Of a stretch of DNA of 64,000 bases, positions 53,009 through 61,304 are shown piece after piece; position 1 is the stretch's first letter; each line of letters begins with the position of its first letter. The notes beneath the pieces are model-generated. The model saw only the letters and a list, made by a program, of their open reading frames with translations, was not told the origin of the DNA and ran no database searches. The translations under genes were made by a program, and so were the position numbers. The stretch is from Streptomyces glomeratus (lineage in GTDB: Bacteria > Actinomycetota > Actinomycetes > Streptomycetales > Streptomycetaceae), in NCBI RefSeq assembly GCF_021462825.1, contig NZ_JAKEEB010000004.1:1-64000 (forward strand), read 5' to 3'.

Positions 53009-53053
53009 CCACGGCGGGTGCCGGAGCCCTCAGGGCCCTGGCACCCGCCGTGG
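53009..53053. terminator. bidirectional terminator between msrA and the subtilase gene
   Basis: A perfect 14-bp stem CCACGGCGGGTGCC / GGCACCCGCCGTGG with a 17-base loop, in the ~130-base gap between convergent genes. Confidence 0.88.
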
Positions 53054-53090
53054 TTCAGCCGGATCGGTCCGCGTCAGCGTTCACGGCGGC

Positions 53091-56000
53091 TCATGCGCTC
53101 CCGTGGTGCACGTAGGCGCGGTTCACGGTCTGCTGGACGCTGTCGCCCGCGGCGTCCGTGGCGGTGACCCGCAGGGTCACATACGCGTCGCCGTGCACGC
53201 TCGACGGCCGCTCCACGGTGGCGGTGAACCGCCCGTCGCCGCCGCGCTGCGCCGTGCGCGCGGTGGTCCAGCTCCTCCCGTCGTCGTACGACGCCTCGAC
53301 CTTGAGCGTCACCCCGCGCGGGGCTGCCATGCCGTCCTGCATGCGGACGGTCACACCGAGGTCGTGTGTGCGCACCGGGCCCACCGCATTCTGCGCGTCG
53401 ACCGGTACGGCGTAGTCGAGCTGGAGCAGCGGCAGCAGGGTCGCGCCGGCCGCGGTGTTCGAGCGGAAGGTCCACGACGTGTGCGTGCCGGTGCCGAAGT
53501 GCCAGTCGTCCGAGACGCGGGCGGTCGTCAGGTCCAGCCGGTATGCGGCGTCTCCGGCGGGCACCTCGAAGTTGCCCCATGCGCCGTTGCCGGACGTGGC
53601 GATCTGCTCCTTGTTCCGGTACAGCGCCATCGTGGACGTGTCGTTCACGAAGGCCGCGCCGACGCCGCCGCCGATTCCGCCGAAGGGGTCGCTCTCCGCG
53701 AACGACCAGTGGCCGGTGCCGGAGTCGTCGAAGTCCGGAACGTGCAGCGACAGGGTGTCGCCGTTGCGCACCGACGGCAGGGGCTCATCACGCGGGATCG
53801 ACGGGCGGACCACTGCTCCGAACCACCGCTCCGTGGCGCGCCGGCCGGGCTGGTAGGTGTGCGGGGCGTCGTGCATGCCGGCCATCAACGGAAAGTCGAC
53901 GTTGTCGACGATGTTGTGGTGCACGACGTGCTGCCACAGCGTGTCTCCGGCGCTCACGTACTCGACGCGTTCCTGGCCGACCGGAACGTAGCGGCTGTAC
54001 TGGTTCCATGCGGTGTCCTGGAACGGCCTCCATGCGAAACGCTGCTCGCTCGCCCAGGCCGAGGCACCGGTGCGGGTGTACGTGCTGTGGACCTCCCCGC
54101 TGTTTCGATCGGAGACGGTGTAGACCACCTGCTTGGGGATGGAGCCCTTCGAGACCTGCATCACGTCGTACAGATACGGGCTGTTCACCGTGCCGGAGAA
54201 CTCCACCGTCGTGGTGCCCTTCTTCACGCTCTCCAGCAGAGCCGTCCCGTTCTTCCAGGAGGTCTGCATGGTGGGCAGCGCCATCCGGTCACCGTTCGGC
54301 TGCCATCGGGTCCAGTCGGAGAAGCCCTCGGGCTGCACGACCAGGAGCGCCTTGGCCCCCGCGGCCGCCGCGGCCCGCGGGAGGGCCCATCGGTCGTACC
54401 AGGCGGAGTTGTCGTCCCGTACGACGGCCAGCTTGCCGCGCGCCGCGCGGAAGTCGGGCGCCACCGCCATGCCGGCGGCCACGGCGGTCAGCCGCGCACC
54501 CCGATCCCCGAAGACCGGGGAGGTCACCTGGTAGTACGGGGTGAACTCCTGTGAGCCGCCCGAGACCTTGGCCCGCAGTTGCGGAGCCGTCATCTGCCAG
54601 CGTGAGGAGAACTCGAAGGCACCGTCGGTGACCGGAGCGGTGGGGCTGACATAGAGCCGCTTGACGGTATCGAAGAACAGGGCGCCCTGAAGCAGTCCGT
54701 GACCGTCGATCTGGCGGTGGAACGTGGTGCTGAGGACGCCGTGCTGCTCGGCGGGACGAGGCGTGCGGATCTTCACCTCGGAGACATCGGCGGCATTCAG
54801 CGTCACCGTCATGTCCTTGGTGACCTTCACCTCGGGGTCGACGATCTCCCCGGCCTCTTCGCCGTCATCGGTCCGGTCGTAGAAACCGGAGCTGAGGTAG
54901 TAAGTGCCCTCTTCGACGACGGCGACTCCCGCGTCGCGGTCGGTGTAGTTCACGAACCCGTCGGGGCCCCAGATGGTCGGCAGTGAGCCGGGCACGATCC
55001 GGCCGTCGCGGTCGCGGTAGACCACGGTGAGCCGGTGCTGGGGGGCGTGCACCACGAGGGAGACGGTGGTGTGGGCGAGCACGGTGCCGTCGGCGGACTT
55101 CGCGGTGATGTATCCGTAGAACTTGCCGCGGACGGCGTGCGTGGCGTCGGTGCGCAGCGGCACGTCGGCGGTGGCACCGGGAGCCAGTTGCACGGTGCCG
55201 GAGTCGGGGCTGACGACCCCGTCGGGGATGGCCCGGCCGGCCTCGGTGGCCAGGTCGACGGCCAGGGAGAGGGTGAGCGGGTGATCGCCGGTGTTGGTGT
55301 AGCGGAGGGTGGCGGTCTGCTGCTGCCCCTGGGTGCCACCGATGGTCAGCGGGGCGAGGGTGACGGAGCCGGTGGCGGTGACCGGGCCCATGGCCGCGGC
55401 CAGGTCGATGCGGCCGCCGCCCTGCTCGGTCACCTTGGTGCCGGGCACCGTGTGCGCCGTGCTGATCAGGGCGTCCTTGAGTTGCCTGGCGTTCCAGTCC
55501 GGGTGCTGCTGGGCCAGCAGCGCGGCGGCGCCGGCGACGTGCGGGGTGGCCATGGAGGTCCCGGACAGCGCGACGTAGTTGGCGTCGACCGGGTCGCCCA
55601 GCGTGGTGCCGGCCGCGCGGGCGGCGACGATGCCCACGCCGGGGGCGGTCACATCGGGCTTGACCGCGTCGTCGCCGAAGCGCGGGCCGCGGCTGGAGAA
55701 GGAGGCCAGGGAGTCGTCGCGGTCGACGGCGCCCACGGTGAGCGCGGCATCGGCTGCGCCGGGCGTGCCGACGGTCGACTGGCCCGGGCCCGAGTTGCCC
55801 GCCGCGATGACGAAGAGCGTGCCGGTGGAGGCGGTCAGGTTGTCGACGGCCTGGCTGAGGGGGTCGGTGCCGTCGGTCTGCTCGTCCGACCCGAGGCTCA
55901 TGTTGACGACCTTGGCGTGCTCGGCGGTCGCCCACTCCATGCCGTCGATGATGCCCGACTCGGAGCCGTAGCCGTTGTCGTCCAGCACCTTGCCGATCAG

Positions 56001-56933
56001 CAGGTCGGCCTTGGGCGCGACACCGCGTCGGGTCCCGCCGGAAGCGGCGCCCGTGCCGCCGACGATCGAGGCGACGTGCGTGCCGTGGCCGAAGTGGTCG
56101 ACGGTGTTCCCGCTGCCGGAGAAGTCCTCGGCTTCCGCGATCCGGCCGACCAGGTCGGGGTGACCGGCGTCGACGCCGGTGTCGAGCACGGCCACCTTGA
56201 CGCCCTGGCCCTCGTAGCCGGCCTTCCATGCAGTGGGAGCGTTGATCTGGGCGGTGCTGCGGTCCAGCGCCGCCTTGACCTTGCCGTCCAGGGAGATCCG
56301 CGGGGTGACTGCGGCCCGGGCGGCGTCCGACGATCCGCCGGGATCCAGCGTCTTCCAGAACCTGCCCAGGTCGTCGTCGGCGACCCGCAAGGACCGCGCG
56401 TGGATGCTCTCCAGGCTGCGGGAGGGCGTTGCTGCCGCGTTGAGCGCCATCAGCCGGTCGGCCGTGGCCGCGGCGGTCTTCGCCGCCTGCGCGCCGGCCC
56501 TGGCCCCGCCGGGCGCGGACGCCGAGGAGACGATCAGCGGCAGTGCGGAGGCGTGGGCTTCGTCGTAGCCATCGGCGATCAGCTCCGTCACGTCGAACAG
56601 CCGCCGGTCCAGGGCACCGGCGGACACGAGTGCCTCGGCGTCGAAGGGAATCACCGTCAGCGCCTTGTCGTCCCCTTCCAGCGTCTTGAAGGGGATGTGC
56701 TCGCGCCCGGGTCCTGGCTGCACCGACGCGGCGCGCCGCCCGCCGGGCAGCGTCGTCACGGTCACCCGGTCACCGGTCACCAGCCGCACGGTCGCGGCGG
56801 CGGCCCCCGGTACGGCAGCGGGACGAGTGGCGGTCCCGGTAGCTGCCGTCTGCGCCGCATGCGCGGTCGGTGCAGCTCCGGCAATCAGCATCAATCCTGT
56901 TGATATCGCCGCCGTTAGGCGGATTCCAGACAT
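53091..56933 (-). CDS. large secreted subtilisin-like (S8) protease with PA domain
   Basis: A 1280-residue secreted serine protease. Signal peptide 1-26; an I9-type prodomain (~45-220); then the S8 domain with catalytic D251 in VAVLDTGVDAGHPDL, H283 in GHGTHVAS, oxyanion N380 and S460 in GTSMATPHVAG. After it come an FnIII-like/middle domain and a PA (protease-associated) domain (~785-860; AARGKLAVVRDDN, AGAKALLVVQPEG). Further beta-sandwich domains follow, the last with DVTVRMQDGMAAPRGVTLKVEAS-like repeats. No wall anchor or transmembrane tail. The ATG at 56933 begins the signal peptide. Long actinobacterial subtilases of this architecture are common exoproteases. A palindrome lies upstream. 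Confidence 0.93.
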   Translation of the reverse strand: MSGIRLTAAISTGLMLIAGAAPTAHAAQTAATGTATRPAAVPGAAAATVRLVTGDRVTVTTLPGGRRAASVQPGPGREHIPFKTLEGDDKALTVIPFDAEALVSAGALDRRLFDVTELIADGYDEAHASALPLIVSSASAPGGARAGAQAAKTAAATADRLMALNAAATPSRSLESIHARSLRVADDDLGRFWKTLDPGGSSDAARAAVTPRISLDGKVKAALDRSTAQINAPTAWKAGYEGQGVKVAVLDTGVDAGHPDLVGRIAEAEDFSGSGNTVDHFGHGTHVASIVGGTGAASGGTRRGVAPKADLLIGKVLDDNGYGSESGIIDGMEWATAEHAKVVNMSLGSDEQTDGTDPLSQAVDNLTASTGTLFVIAAGNSGPGQSTVGTPGAADAALTVGAVDRDDSLASFSSRGPRFGDDAVKPDVTAPGVGIVAARAAGTTLGDPVDANYVALSGTSMATPHVAGAAALLAQQHPDWNARQLKDALISTAHTVPGTKVTEQGGGRIDLAAAMGPVTATGSVTLAPLTIGGTQGQQQTATLRYTNTGDHPLTLSLAVDLATEAGRAIPDGVVSPDSGTVQLAPGATADVPLRTDATHAVRGKFYGYITAKSADGTVLAHTTVSLVVHAPQHRLTVVYRDRDGRIVPGSLPTIWGPDGFVNYTDRDAGVAVVEEGTYYLSSGFYDRTDDGEEAGEIVDPEVKVTKDMTVTLNAADVSEVKIRTPRPAEQHGVLSTTFHRQIDGHGLLQGALFFDTVKRLYVSPTAPVTDGAFEFSSRWQMTAPQLRAKVSGGSQEFTPYYQVTSPVFGDRGARLTAVAAGMAVAPDFRAARGKLAVVRDDNSAWYDRWALPRAAAAAGAKALLVVQPEGFSDWTRWQPNGDRMALPTMQTSWKNGTALLESVKKGTTTVEFSGTVNSPYLYDVMQVSKGSIPKQVVYTVSDRNSGEVHSTYTRTGASAWASEQRFAWRPFQDTAWNQYSRYVPVGQERVEYVSAGDTLWQHVVHHNIVDNVDFPLMAGMHDAPHTYQPGRRATERWFGAVVRPSIPRDEPLPSVRNGDTLSLHVPDFDDSGTGHWSFAESDPFGGIGGGVGAAFVNDTSTMALYRNKEQIATSGNGAWGNFEVPAGDAAYRLDLTTARVSDDWHFGTGTHTSWTFRSNTAAGATLLPLLQLDYAVPVDAQNAVGPVRTHDLGVTVRMQDGMAAPRGVTLKVEASYDDGRSWTTARTAQRGGDGRFTATVERPSSVHGDAYVTLRVTATDAAGDSVQQTVNRAYVHHGSA

Positions 56934-57016
56934 CAGTGAGACACCTCTCGTACAGCTGGGAGCACAAGTTGTCCGAGAGCATCCGTTGATGAAGCTCGAC
57001 GTGTCACCGGCCTCGG

Positions 57017-57049
57017 ATGTCGCAACTGCGACATGTTCCAACTGCGACA
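57017..57049. promoter_or_regulatory. palindrome plus repeated half-site upstream of the subtilase gene
   Basis: ATGTCGCA-AC-TGCGACAT (57017-57034) is an 8-bp inverted repeat; the half-site AACTGCGACA recurs at 57040-57049, 16 bases further. It lies ~85-115 bases upstream of the subtilase start and is a good candidate operator for an unknown regulator. Confidence 0.55.
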
Positions 57050-57242
57050 CGTGCCGCCTGCGCGCCGCCGTCACACGGTCGGCAGGACAGGGATTGTCAT
57101 GAATCAGGGGCGTTTCTTCCCCGGAGGAGCCACCTGTTGAGTGCGTCGAAGGATCACCACATCACGTGCCACGACCGGGTGCCACTTGCCGGGACTGCTC
57201 CATGCGGCCAGGGCGTCGACGCCGAGAGCGACCGGGGATGGG

Positions 57243-57380
57243 CGTCCGAAGCCGGCTCGCGGCAGCGAGCACGGCTCCGTCCTGGGCGTCTGCCGGTGGG
57301 TGGTCGAGCGGACCACTGCCCGGCTGCACGGCTTCCGCCCGCTACGCGCGCGCTGGGAACGACGAGCGGGCATCCGCGGT
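57243..57380 (+). pseudogene. remnant of an IS5-family transposase (C-terminal part)
   Basis: About 46 codons match the C-terminal DDE region of IS5-like Streptomyces transposases. RGSEHGSVLGVCRWVVERT is followed by LHGFRPLRARWERRAGI, which contains the family's catalytic Glu region (VVERT) and the RxRWExR pattern. Upstream the frame degenerates and downstream it is cut off next to the following gene. No inverted repeats or target duplications were found. A decayed insertion sequence. Confidence 0.75.
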
Positions 57381-57384
57381 TGCG

Positions 57385-58362
57385 TCACCCCGTGTAGACG
57401 CCGTCTTCGCCCGCGTCACGGGACCACTCGAAGAAGCTGGTGTTCCCCAGTTCCATGTTGACCACGAAGCTCTCCAGATGAGCGGTCGTGATCCTGAACG
57501 ACGCGGCGGGCTCGCCCGGCGGGTTGTCGACGGCCAGGAGAGGGAAGTCACCCGCGGCAAGGGCCCGTTCGTCCGCGACCAGAAGAACCGGGTGATAGGG
57601 CCAGTCGTCCTCGTCACGGTCCACCAGGCTGCGCAGCTGCTCCCCGCTCAGCCCCTCGTACGCACGCTCGTCGACGGCCGTCACATCGATGCAGTCGCCC
57701 CCCTCGCCGCCCTTGCCGATGAAGCCGAGCAACGCCTGCCACGCGCCGGGTTCGGTGAAGCAGGTACGGACGAGCACGATCCCGCCGCTTCCGGCACGGA
57801 TCTGCGGAGCGTCGACCTCCGGGCTGTAGGCAGAGCTGGTCGGGCCGGTGTACCCGGCGGCGGGAAGCCCGGGGTATCCGCTGCTCTTGTGGACCTCCTC
57901 AGGCCTGGCGGCGGCCTTCCAGACCTGCACCAGGTACGTTTCGGGCGCGGGGTTTGTCCTGCTCGGCCGGGGACGGCGCGGAAGCGCCGCGTCCTTCGCC
58001 CCTGCCCGGCCTCGCGCATGGACGCGGAGCCGGTAGGTCCCCGGGCCGTCGAAGGCCAGGTTGGTGGTGAGTGCCTTGTCGTAGCTGCCGATGAAGGCCT
58101 GCCCGCGGGCGAAGTCGGCCGAGACGTCGAGTACGTCGTCCCAATCCGCCGCGTCCAGAGCGGGAGGCTCCGGGCAGATCTGAACGGTCACGTGGCACCA
58201 GCCGCGTTCGAAGCCGGTCAGGATGGTGCCGAAGTCCTGGTGGAAGCCGACGATCCCGTTGGTGATGTCGGAGTGCTCGGGGAACGCCATGATCCCCTCA
58301 CACTGAGGATCGATCTGCAGATCGTGGTCTTCCACGTAGAGGTCTGCGGTCTCAGTCGTCAC
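57385..58362 (-). CDS. two-domain protein, ComJ-like N-terminus and DUF6924-like C-terminus, candidate nuclease inhibitor
   Basis: A 325-residue protein without signal peptide or membrane helix. Residues ~5-150 are a beta-rich domain (DLYVEDHDLQI, ITNGIVGFHQDFGTILTGF, GTYRLRVHARGR, ETYLVQVW). Its strand pattern recalls ComJ, the inhibitor of the NucA nuclease. After a linker, residues ~195-325 match the DUF6924 style (LVRTCFTEPGAWQALL, CIDVTAVDERAYEGLSGEQL, ending DGVYTG). The GTG at 58362 is the most likely start; an ATG-type leader upstream is less likely. It lies 96 bases downstream of a NucA/NucB-type nuclease gene in the same direction. The ComJ relation is my inference from pattern, not a search. 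Confidence 0.65.
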   Translation of the reverse strand: MTTETADLYVEDHDLQIDPQCEGIMAFPEHSDITNGIVGFHQDFGTILTGFERGWCHVTVQICPEPPALDAADWDDVLDVSADFARGQAFIGSYDKALTTNLAFDGPGTYRLRVHARGRAGAKDAALPRRPRPSRTNPAPETYLVQVWKAAARPEEVHKSSGYPGLPAAGYTGPTSSAYSPEVDAPQIRAGSGGIVLVRTCFTEPGAWQALLGFIGKGGEGGDCIDVTAVDERAYEGLSGEQLRSLVDRDEDDWPYHPVLLVADERALAAGDFPLLAVDNPPGEPAASFRITTAHLESFVVNMELGNTSFFEWSRDAGEDGVYTG

Positions 58363-58458
58363 GCCTGCTTCAACTCCGTCTCGTCGTCCCCGGATACGAG
58401 GCACGGGTGCCACCCCGGAGAGGGGCGGCACCCAGGCTACTGACGCGGTGTGACGTTC

Positions 58459-59487
58459 CTACTTGATACGTACGTAGTAGGCGTCATTGCCGAGAACGCG
58501 CTGGCTCTTGTAGAAGCCGCCGAGGCGGGCGCCGGCACTGCGGTTGTCGCTCGCGGATATCACGCGGATGCTGCCTCGGCGCGGGTTGCCGCCCTCCTTC
58601 GTCGCGGCGAAGGGGTACTCGTCGCAGTCCTTGCCGCTCGGCGCGTGGGTGCGCCCGCACATGGCCCGGCGGTGCTTGTCGATGGTCTTCTCGTCGGTGA
58701 TGCGGTGCAGCGGCGTGGAGGCACCCGGGTGCCCCGTGATCGCCCTCTGCGCGTCGAGGATGTGCTTCGCGGACTCCTTCACCTTGGAGTCGGACCGGGA
58801 CAGGCTGAAGACGGGCGCGTAGCCGGGGAAGACGCAGCCCGGGTTCTTCACCCGCTTGGTGTCGTCCCGCGACCAGAAGGTGTCGTCACAGCGGAACTTG
58901 GCGGACTTGTAGCCGCCCGTACCGATGGTGTAGCCGGGCTTGGTGAAGGTGAACCGGTAGGAGGCCGGGTTGCTGAGCTGCTTGTGCTTCTTCACGCTGG
59001 CCGAGTAGCTGACCGAGCCCTTGTGAGCCGGTCCCAGCCTGGATCCCTGCGGGAACTTCACGCTGGTCTTCACGCCCTTGCCGGCGCCGACCGAAACGCT
59101 GACGCTGATCCCGGAGGCATTGACGAGCCTGGCCTTGCCGACGGTGAAGCTCTCACCCCATTTCAGCTTGTTCGTCTTCAGCGTCATGGAGTGCTTGACC
59201 TCGAAGGTGGCGCTGCCGACCGGCCTGCCGTTGCGCAGCACATCCACGCGGGCGTTGACGTCCAGGCACATGCTGGTGCGGGTGATGGTGATGTAGCCGA
59301 TCTTGCAGAGGACCCCGGCCGCGTCGACGTGAGCGGTCTTCACGGCGTCGACCTTCATCGCGCTGAGCGCGTTCACTGCGGCAGACGGCTGAGCGGTCGC
59401 GGGGTGGGCGGCCGTCAGTCCACCGACGAGCAGGGCCGCCCCGGTGACACCGAGCAGTCCGGTTTTCATCCGCGTACGCAGATTCAT
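58459..59487 (-). CDS. secreted NucA/NucB-type deoxyribonuclease
   Basis: A 342-residue exported protein. Signal peptide 1-32 (LLGVTGAALLVGGLTAAHP). A beta-rich domain of unknown type (~35-230) with Cys pairs (C61/C74, C200/C218) is followed by the NucA/NucB nuclease domain (~240-342). That domain has C277 and C288, the active-site motif CDEYPFAATKEGG (D289, E290, E298) and SASDNRSAGARLGGFY near 312-326. NucA/NucB enzymes are metal-independent or Mn-dependent secreted DNases. ATG start at 59487 supports the signal. It is followed by a putative inhibitor gene. Confidence 0.85.
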   Translation of the reverse strand: MNLRTRMKTGLLGVTGAALLVGGLTAAHPATAQPSAAVNALSAMKVDAVKTAHVDAAGVLCKIGYITITRTSMCLDVNARVDVLRNGRPVGSATFEVKHSMTLKTNKLKWGESFTVGKARLVNASGISVSVSVGAGKGVKTSVKFPQGSRLGPAHKGSVSYSASVKKHKQLSNPASYRFTFTKPGYTIGTGGYKSAKFRCDDTFWSRDDTKRVKNPGCVFPGYAPVFSLSRSDSKVKESAKHILDAQRAITGHPGASTPLHRITDEKTIDKHRRAMCGRTHAPSGKDCDEYPFAATKEGGNPRRGSIRVISASDNRSAGARLGGFYKSQRVLGNDAYYVRIK

Positions 59488-59584
59488 TCCGTTCTTCCTT
59501 CGCCTAGATGGTGCGGAACAGGAACGGGTCGCGGCACCACGGTGACCAGCGGGCGCCGGGCCCCCTCACAGGGGGAGGTGAGGA

Positions 59585-60325
59585 CTAGACGTTGGCGAGA
59601 GACGCCACGAAGGAACGATTCGTCTTGACGACGACAGCCGCCGCGCCTTGCTCCTTGACGACCTTCTTCGCACCGAATGCCCTCACCTGGGGCTTGGCCG
59701 TCCAGGTGACCGAACCACGGGTGACGGCGCCCTTGGACGCGGCACGGGTCGGACCGGCGGTGATCGCGATGGCCGCGTTCACGTTCTTCAGGTGGGCCTT
59801 CGTTACGGCCTTCTTCGACCTGCCCTCGCCCTGGGTGGCGCCCTTGACCGTGATGGTCTCGGTGGTCACCGGGATGTCGAAGATCCGCTCCTGCACGGAG
59901 AAGCGCACCGTCAGCGTCCCGGCATCGTCCTTGGCGATACGGGCGGTGACGTCGGTGACGAATTCGACGTCCTCGTTGTACGGGTCGACGATGTGCAGCG
60001 ACCGGCCGAAGCCGCCCTCGACCTGGTTGCGAAGCGCCTCGTAGACCTTCCGGTCCTCCAGGTGGCGCAGGAACTTCCGCTGCTGCGCCGGCGTCAGCTT
60101 GGCGAACTTCGCGGCCGTCTCACGGCCGCCCTTCGCCCAGTTCTTCTTCAGGTACGCCTTGTAGGAGCCGACGGTGAGGTGAGCGGGCTTCTGTGCGGCG
60201 GCCTGCACGCTCACCACGGTGTCGGTCCGGGCGGGCTGCGCCTGCGCGGCAGCCGGGGCCAGGACGGCGATACCGGCAGCGGTCGCGACAGCGGCGGCCA
60301 TGCGCCCCATGGTGCGATTGCTCAC
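59585..60325 (-). CDS. secreted hypothetical protein upstream of the nuclease gene
   Basis: A 246-residue exported protein I do not recognise. Signal peptide 1-29 (MAAAVATAAGIAVLAPAAAQ). The mature part has a helical N-terminal half (VGSYKAYLKKNWAKGG, KLTPAQQRKFLRHLEDRKVYEAL) and a basic beta-rich C-terminal half (VRFSVQERIFDIPVTTETITV, SVTWTAKPQVRAF). No Cys. The GTG at 60325 has GAGGGGAAC upstream. It lies ~97 bases before the nuclease gene in the same direction and may be co-expressed. Divergent from the orphan LuxR gene. Confidence 0.7.
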   Translation of the reverse strand: MSNRTMGRMAAAVATAAGIAVLAPAAAQAQPARTDTVVSVQAAAQKPAHLTVGSYKAYLKKNWAKGGRETAAKFAKLTPAQQRKFLRHLEDRKVYEALRNQVEGGFGRSLHIVDPYNEDVEFVTDVTARIAKDDAGTLTVRFSVQERIFDIPVTTETITVKGATQGEGRSKKAVTKAHLKNVNAAIAITAGPTRAASKGAVTRGSVTWTAKPQVRAFGAKKVVKEQGAAAVVVKTNRSFVASLANV

Positions 60326-60401
60326 AGTGTTCCCCTCGTTGCTTCCCTGTGGCCGTCAGGCAGCCTAGGAACTCGAACACTTGAGGGACATTGTCTCTTC
60401 A

Positions 60402-60438
60402 GGCAACGCACCAACAGACCCCTCACCTTTGGGCAACG
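60402..60438. promoter_or_regulatory. GGCAACG direct repeats between the secreted-protein gene and luxR-type gene
   Basis: GGCAACG occurs at 60402-60408 and 60432-60438, 30 bases apart, about three helical turns. The two sites lie in the 245-base divergent promoter region, closer to the secreted-protein start (60325), and could bind the adjacent orphan LuxR protein. Confidence 0.4.
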
Positions 60439-60570
60439 TCCCACCCGGCTGGGGAAGTTGGGGAGGGTTAAAAGCGTGAGCGACGAGTTACGGACGGGTA
60501 GGTTGGTGTTCGGTCACAGCCAACCAGACCACGGGGGTCTGCTGGAACGCTGCGACCAGGAAGGGCCGAC

Positions 60571-60918
60571 ATGTCCAAACGGTCCGACGCCGGAGACACG
60601 ACCTGCCCCTACCGGCGCACCGGGTACAGCCCCGAGCCCCGCGTCTGGCGGCTGGAGAGCCTGACCGCAAGAGAAAAAGAGGTTTTCCTGCTGCTGGGAA
60701 CGGGGCAGGGCAACCGTGAGCTCGCACGGGAACTGGGGATCGCAGAACGCACGGTGAAGGCGCACATCGCAAACATCGTGGCAAAGCTGGGAGAGCGGAC
60801 ACGTACACAGGCCGCGATCGTCTCCGCCCTGGCCCACGGATCACTGTGCACCGACCCGATGTGCTCGCGGCGCCTCGGTCAAATCCCAAGACAGCGGCGC
60901 GCACCGTCTGTCGCGTGA
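60571..60918 (+). CDS. orphan single-domain LuxR-type DNA-binding protein
   Basis: A 115-residue regulator made of a LuxR helix-turn-helix (~28-90; LTAREKEVFLLLGTGQGNRELARELGIAERTVKAHIANIVAKLGERT) with short tails and no receiver domain. A C-terminal Cys pair (LCTDPMCSRR) and an N-terminal Cys could bind metal. The ATG has AGGAAGG six bases upstream. Divergent from a run of secreted-protein genes and followed by a strong hairpin. Same size and type as the protein at 46483, but only the HTH is similar. Confidence 0.85.
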   Translation: MSKRSDAGDTTCPYRRTGYSPEPRVWRLESLTAREKEVFLLLGTGQGNRELARELGIAERTVKAHIANIVAKLGERTRTQAAIVSALAHGSLCTDPMCSRRLGQIPRQRRAPSVA

Positions 60919-61304
60919 GGCGGTGAACAACCACCTCCGCTGACACGACGCCCGGCCGACACGCCGGTTCCGGGCCGGTGCCACCGTGATCGCATCACCG
61001 GCCCGGAACCGGCACTGCCGCCCAGCTGCACCACGGCGAAGGCCTGCCCGCCGGCGGAGCCCGGCTTCCACGCGACGCCCTTCTCTCTCCGCCCAAGCCT
61101 CCGTCAGGTCCGACGAAGCCACGGGTTCCACGTGGCGATCAGCGGTTTCGTCTCGTTGGCCTTCGTTTCGGCAGCACGCTCTTCGCGCTGCTTCCCACTG
61201 CGCCGCCTGACGGGGATGGGGCGGAGTCCTGGCTGCTGAGCCGGCACAGCGTGCCTGTACAGCCCCGGCAGCATTCCAAGTGCGCCATACACATTGAGGA
61301 ACAC
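60919..61304. other. intergenic region before the trypsin-repeat gene
   Basis: 386 bases. Apart from the terminator hairpin (60963-61013), no gene, repeat or clear promoter motif is evident. It probably contains the promoter of the downstream protease gene. Confidence 0.5.
60963..61013 (+). terminator. terminator of the orphan luxR-type gene
   Basis: A perfect 18-bp stem GCCGGTTCCGGGCCGGTG / CACCGGCCCGGAACCGGC with a 15-base loop, 45 bases after the stop. Confidence 0.85.

Larger units (their letters stand above)
56934..57384. other. intergenic region with operator-like repeats and a transposase remnant
   Basis: 451 bases upstream of the subtilase gene and downstream of the nuclease-inhibitor candidate. 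It holds the palindrome at 57017-57034 with a half-site repeat to 57049, and the remnant at 57243-57380. No intact gene. Confidence 0.6.

Noticed and set aside
61014..61304. Possible second insertion-sequence remnant before the trypsin gene
   Set aside because: Short open frames here show no transposase motif on either strand.
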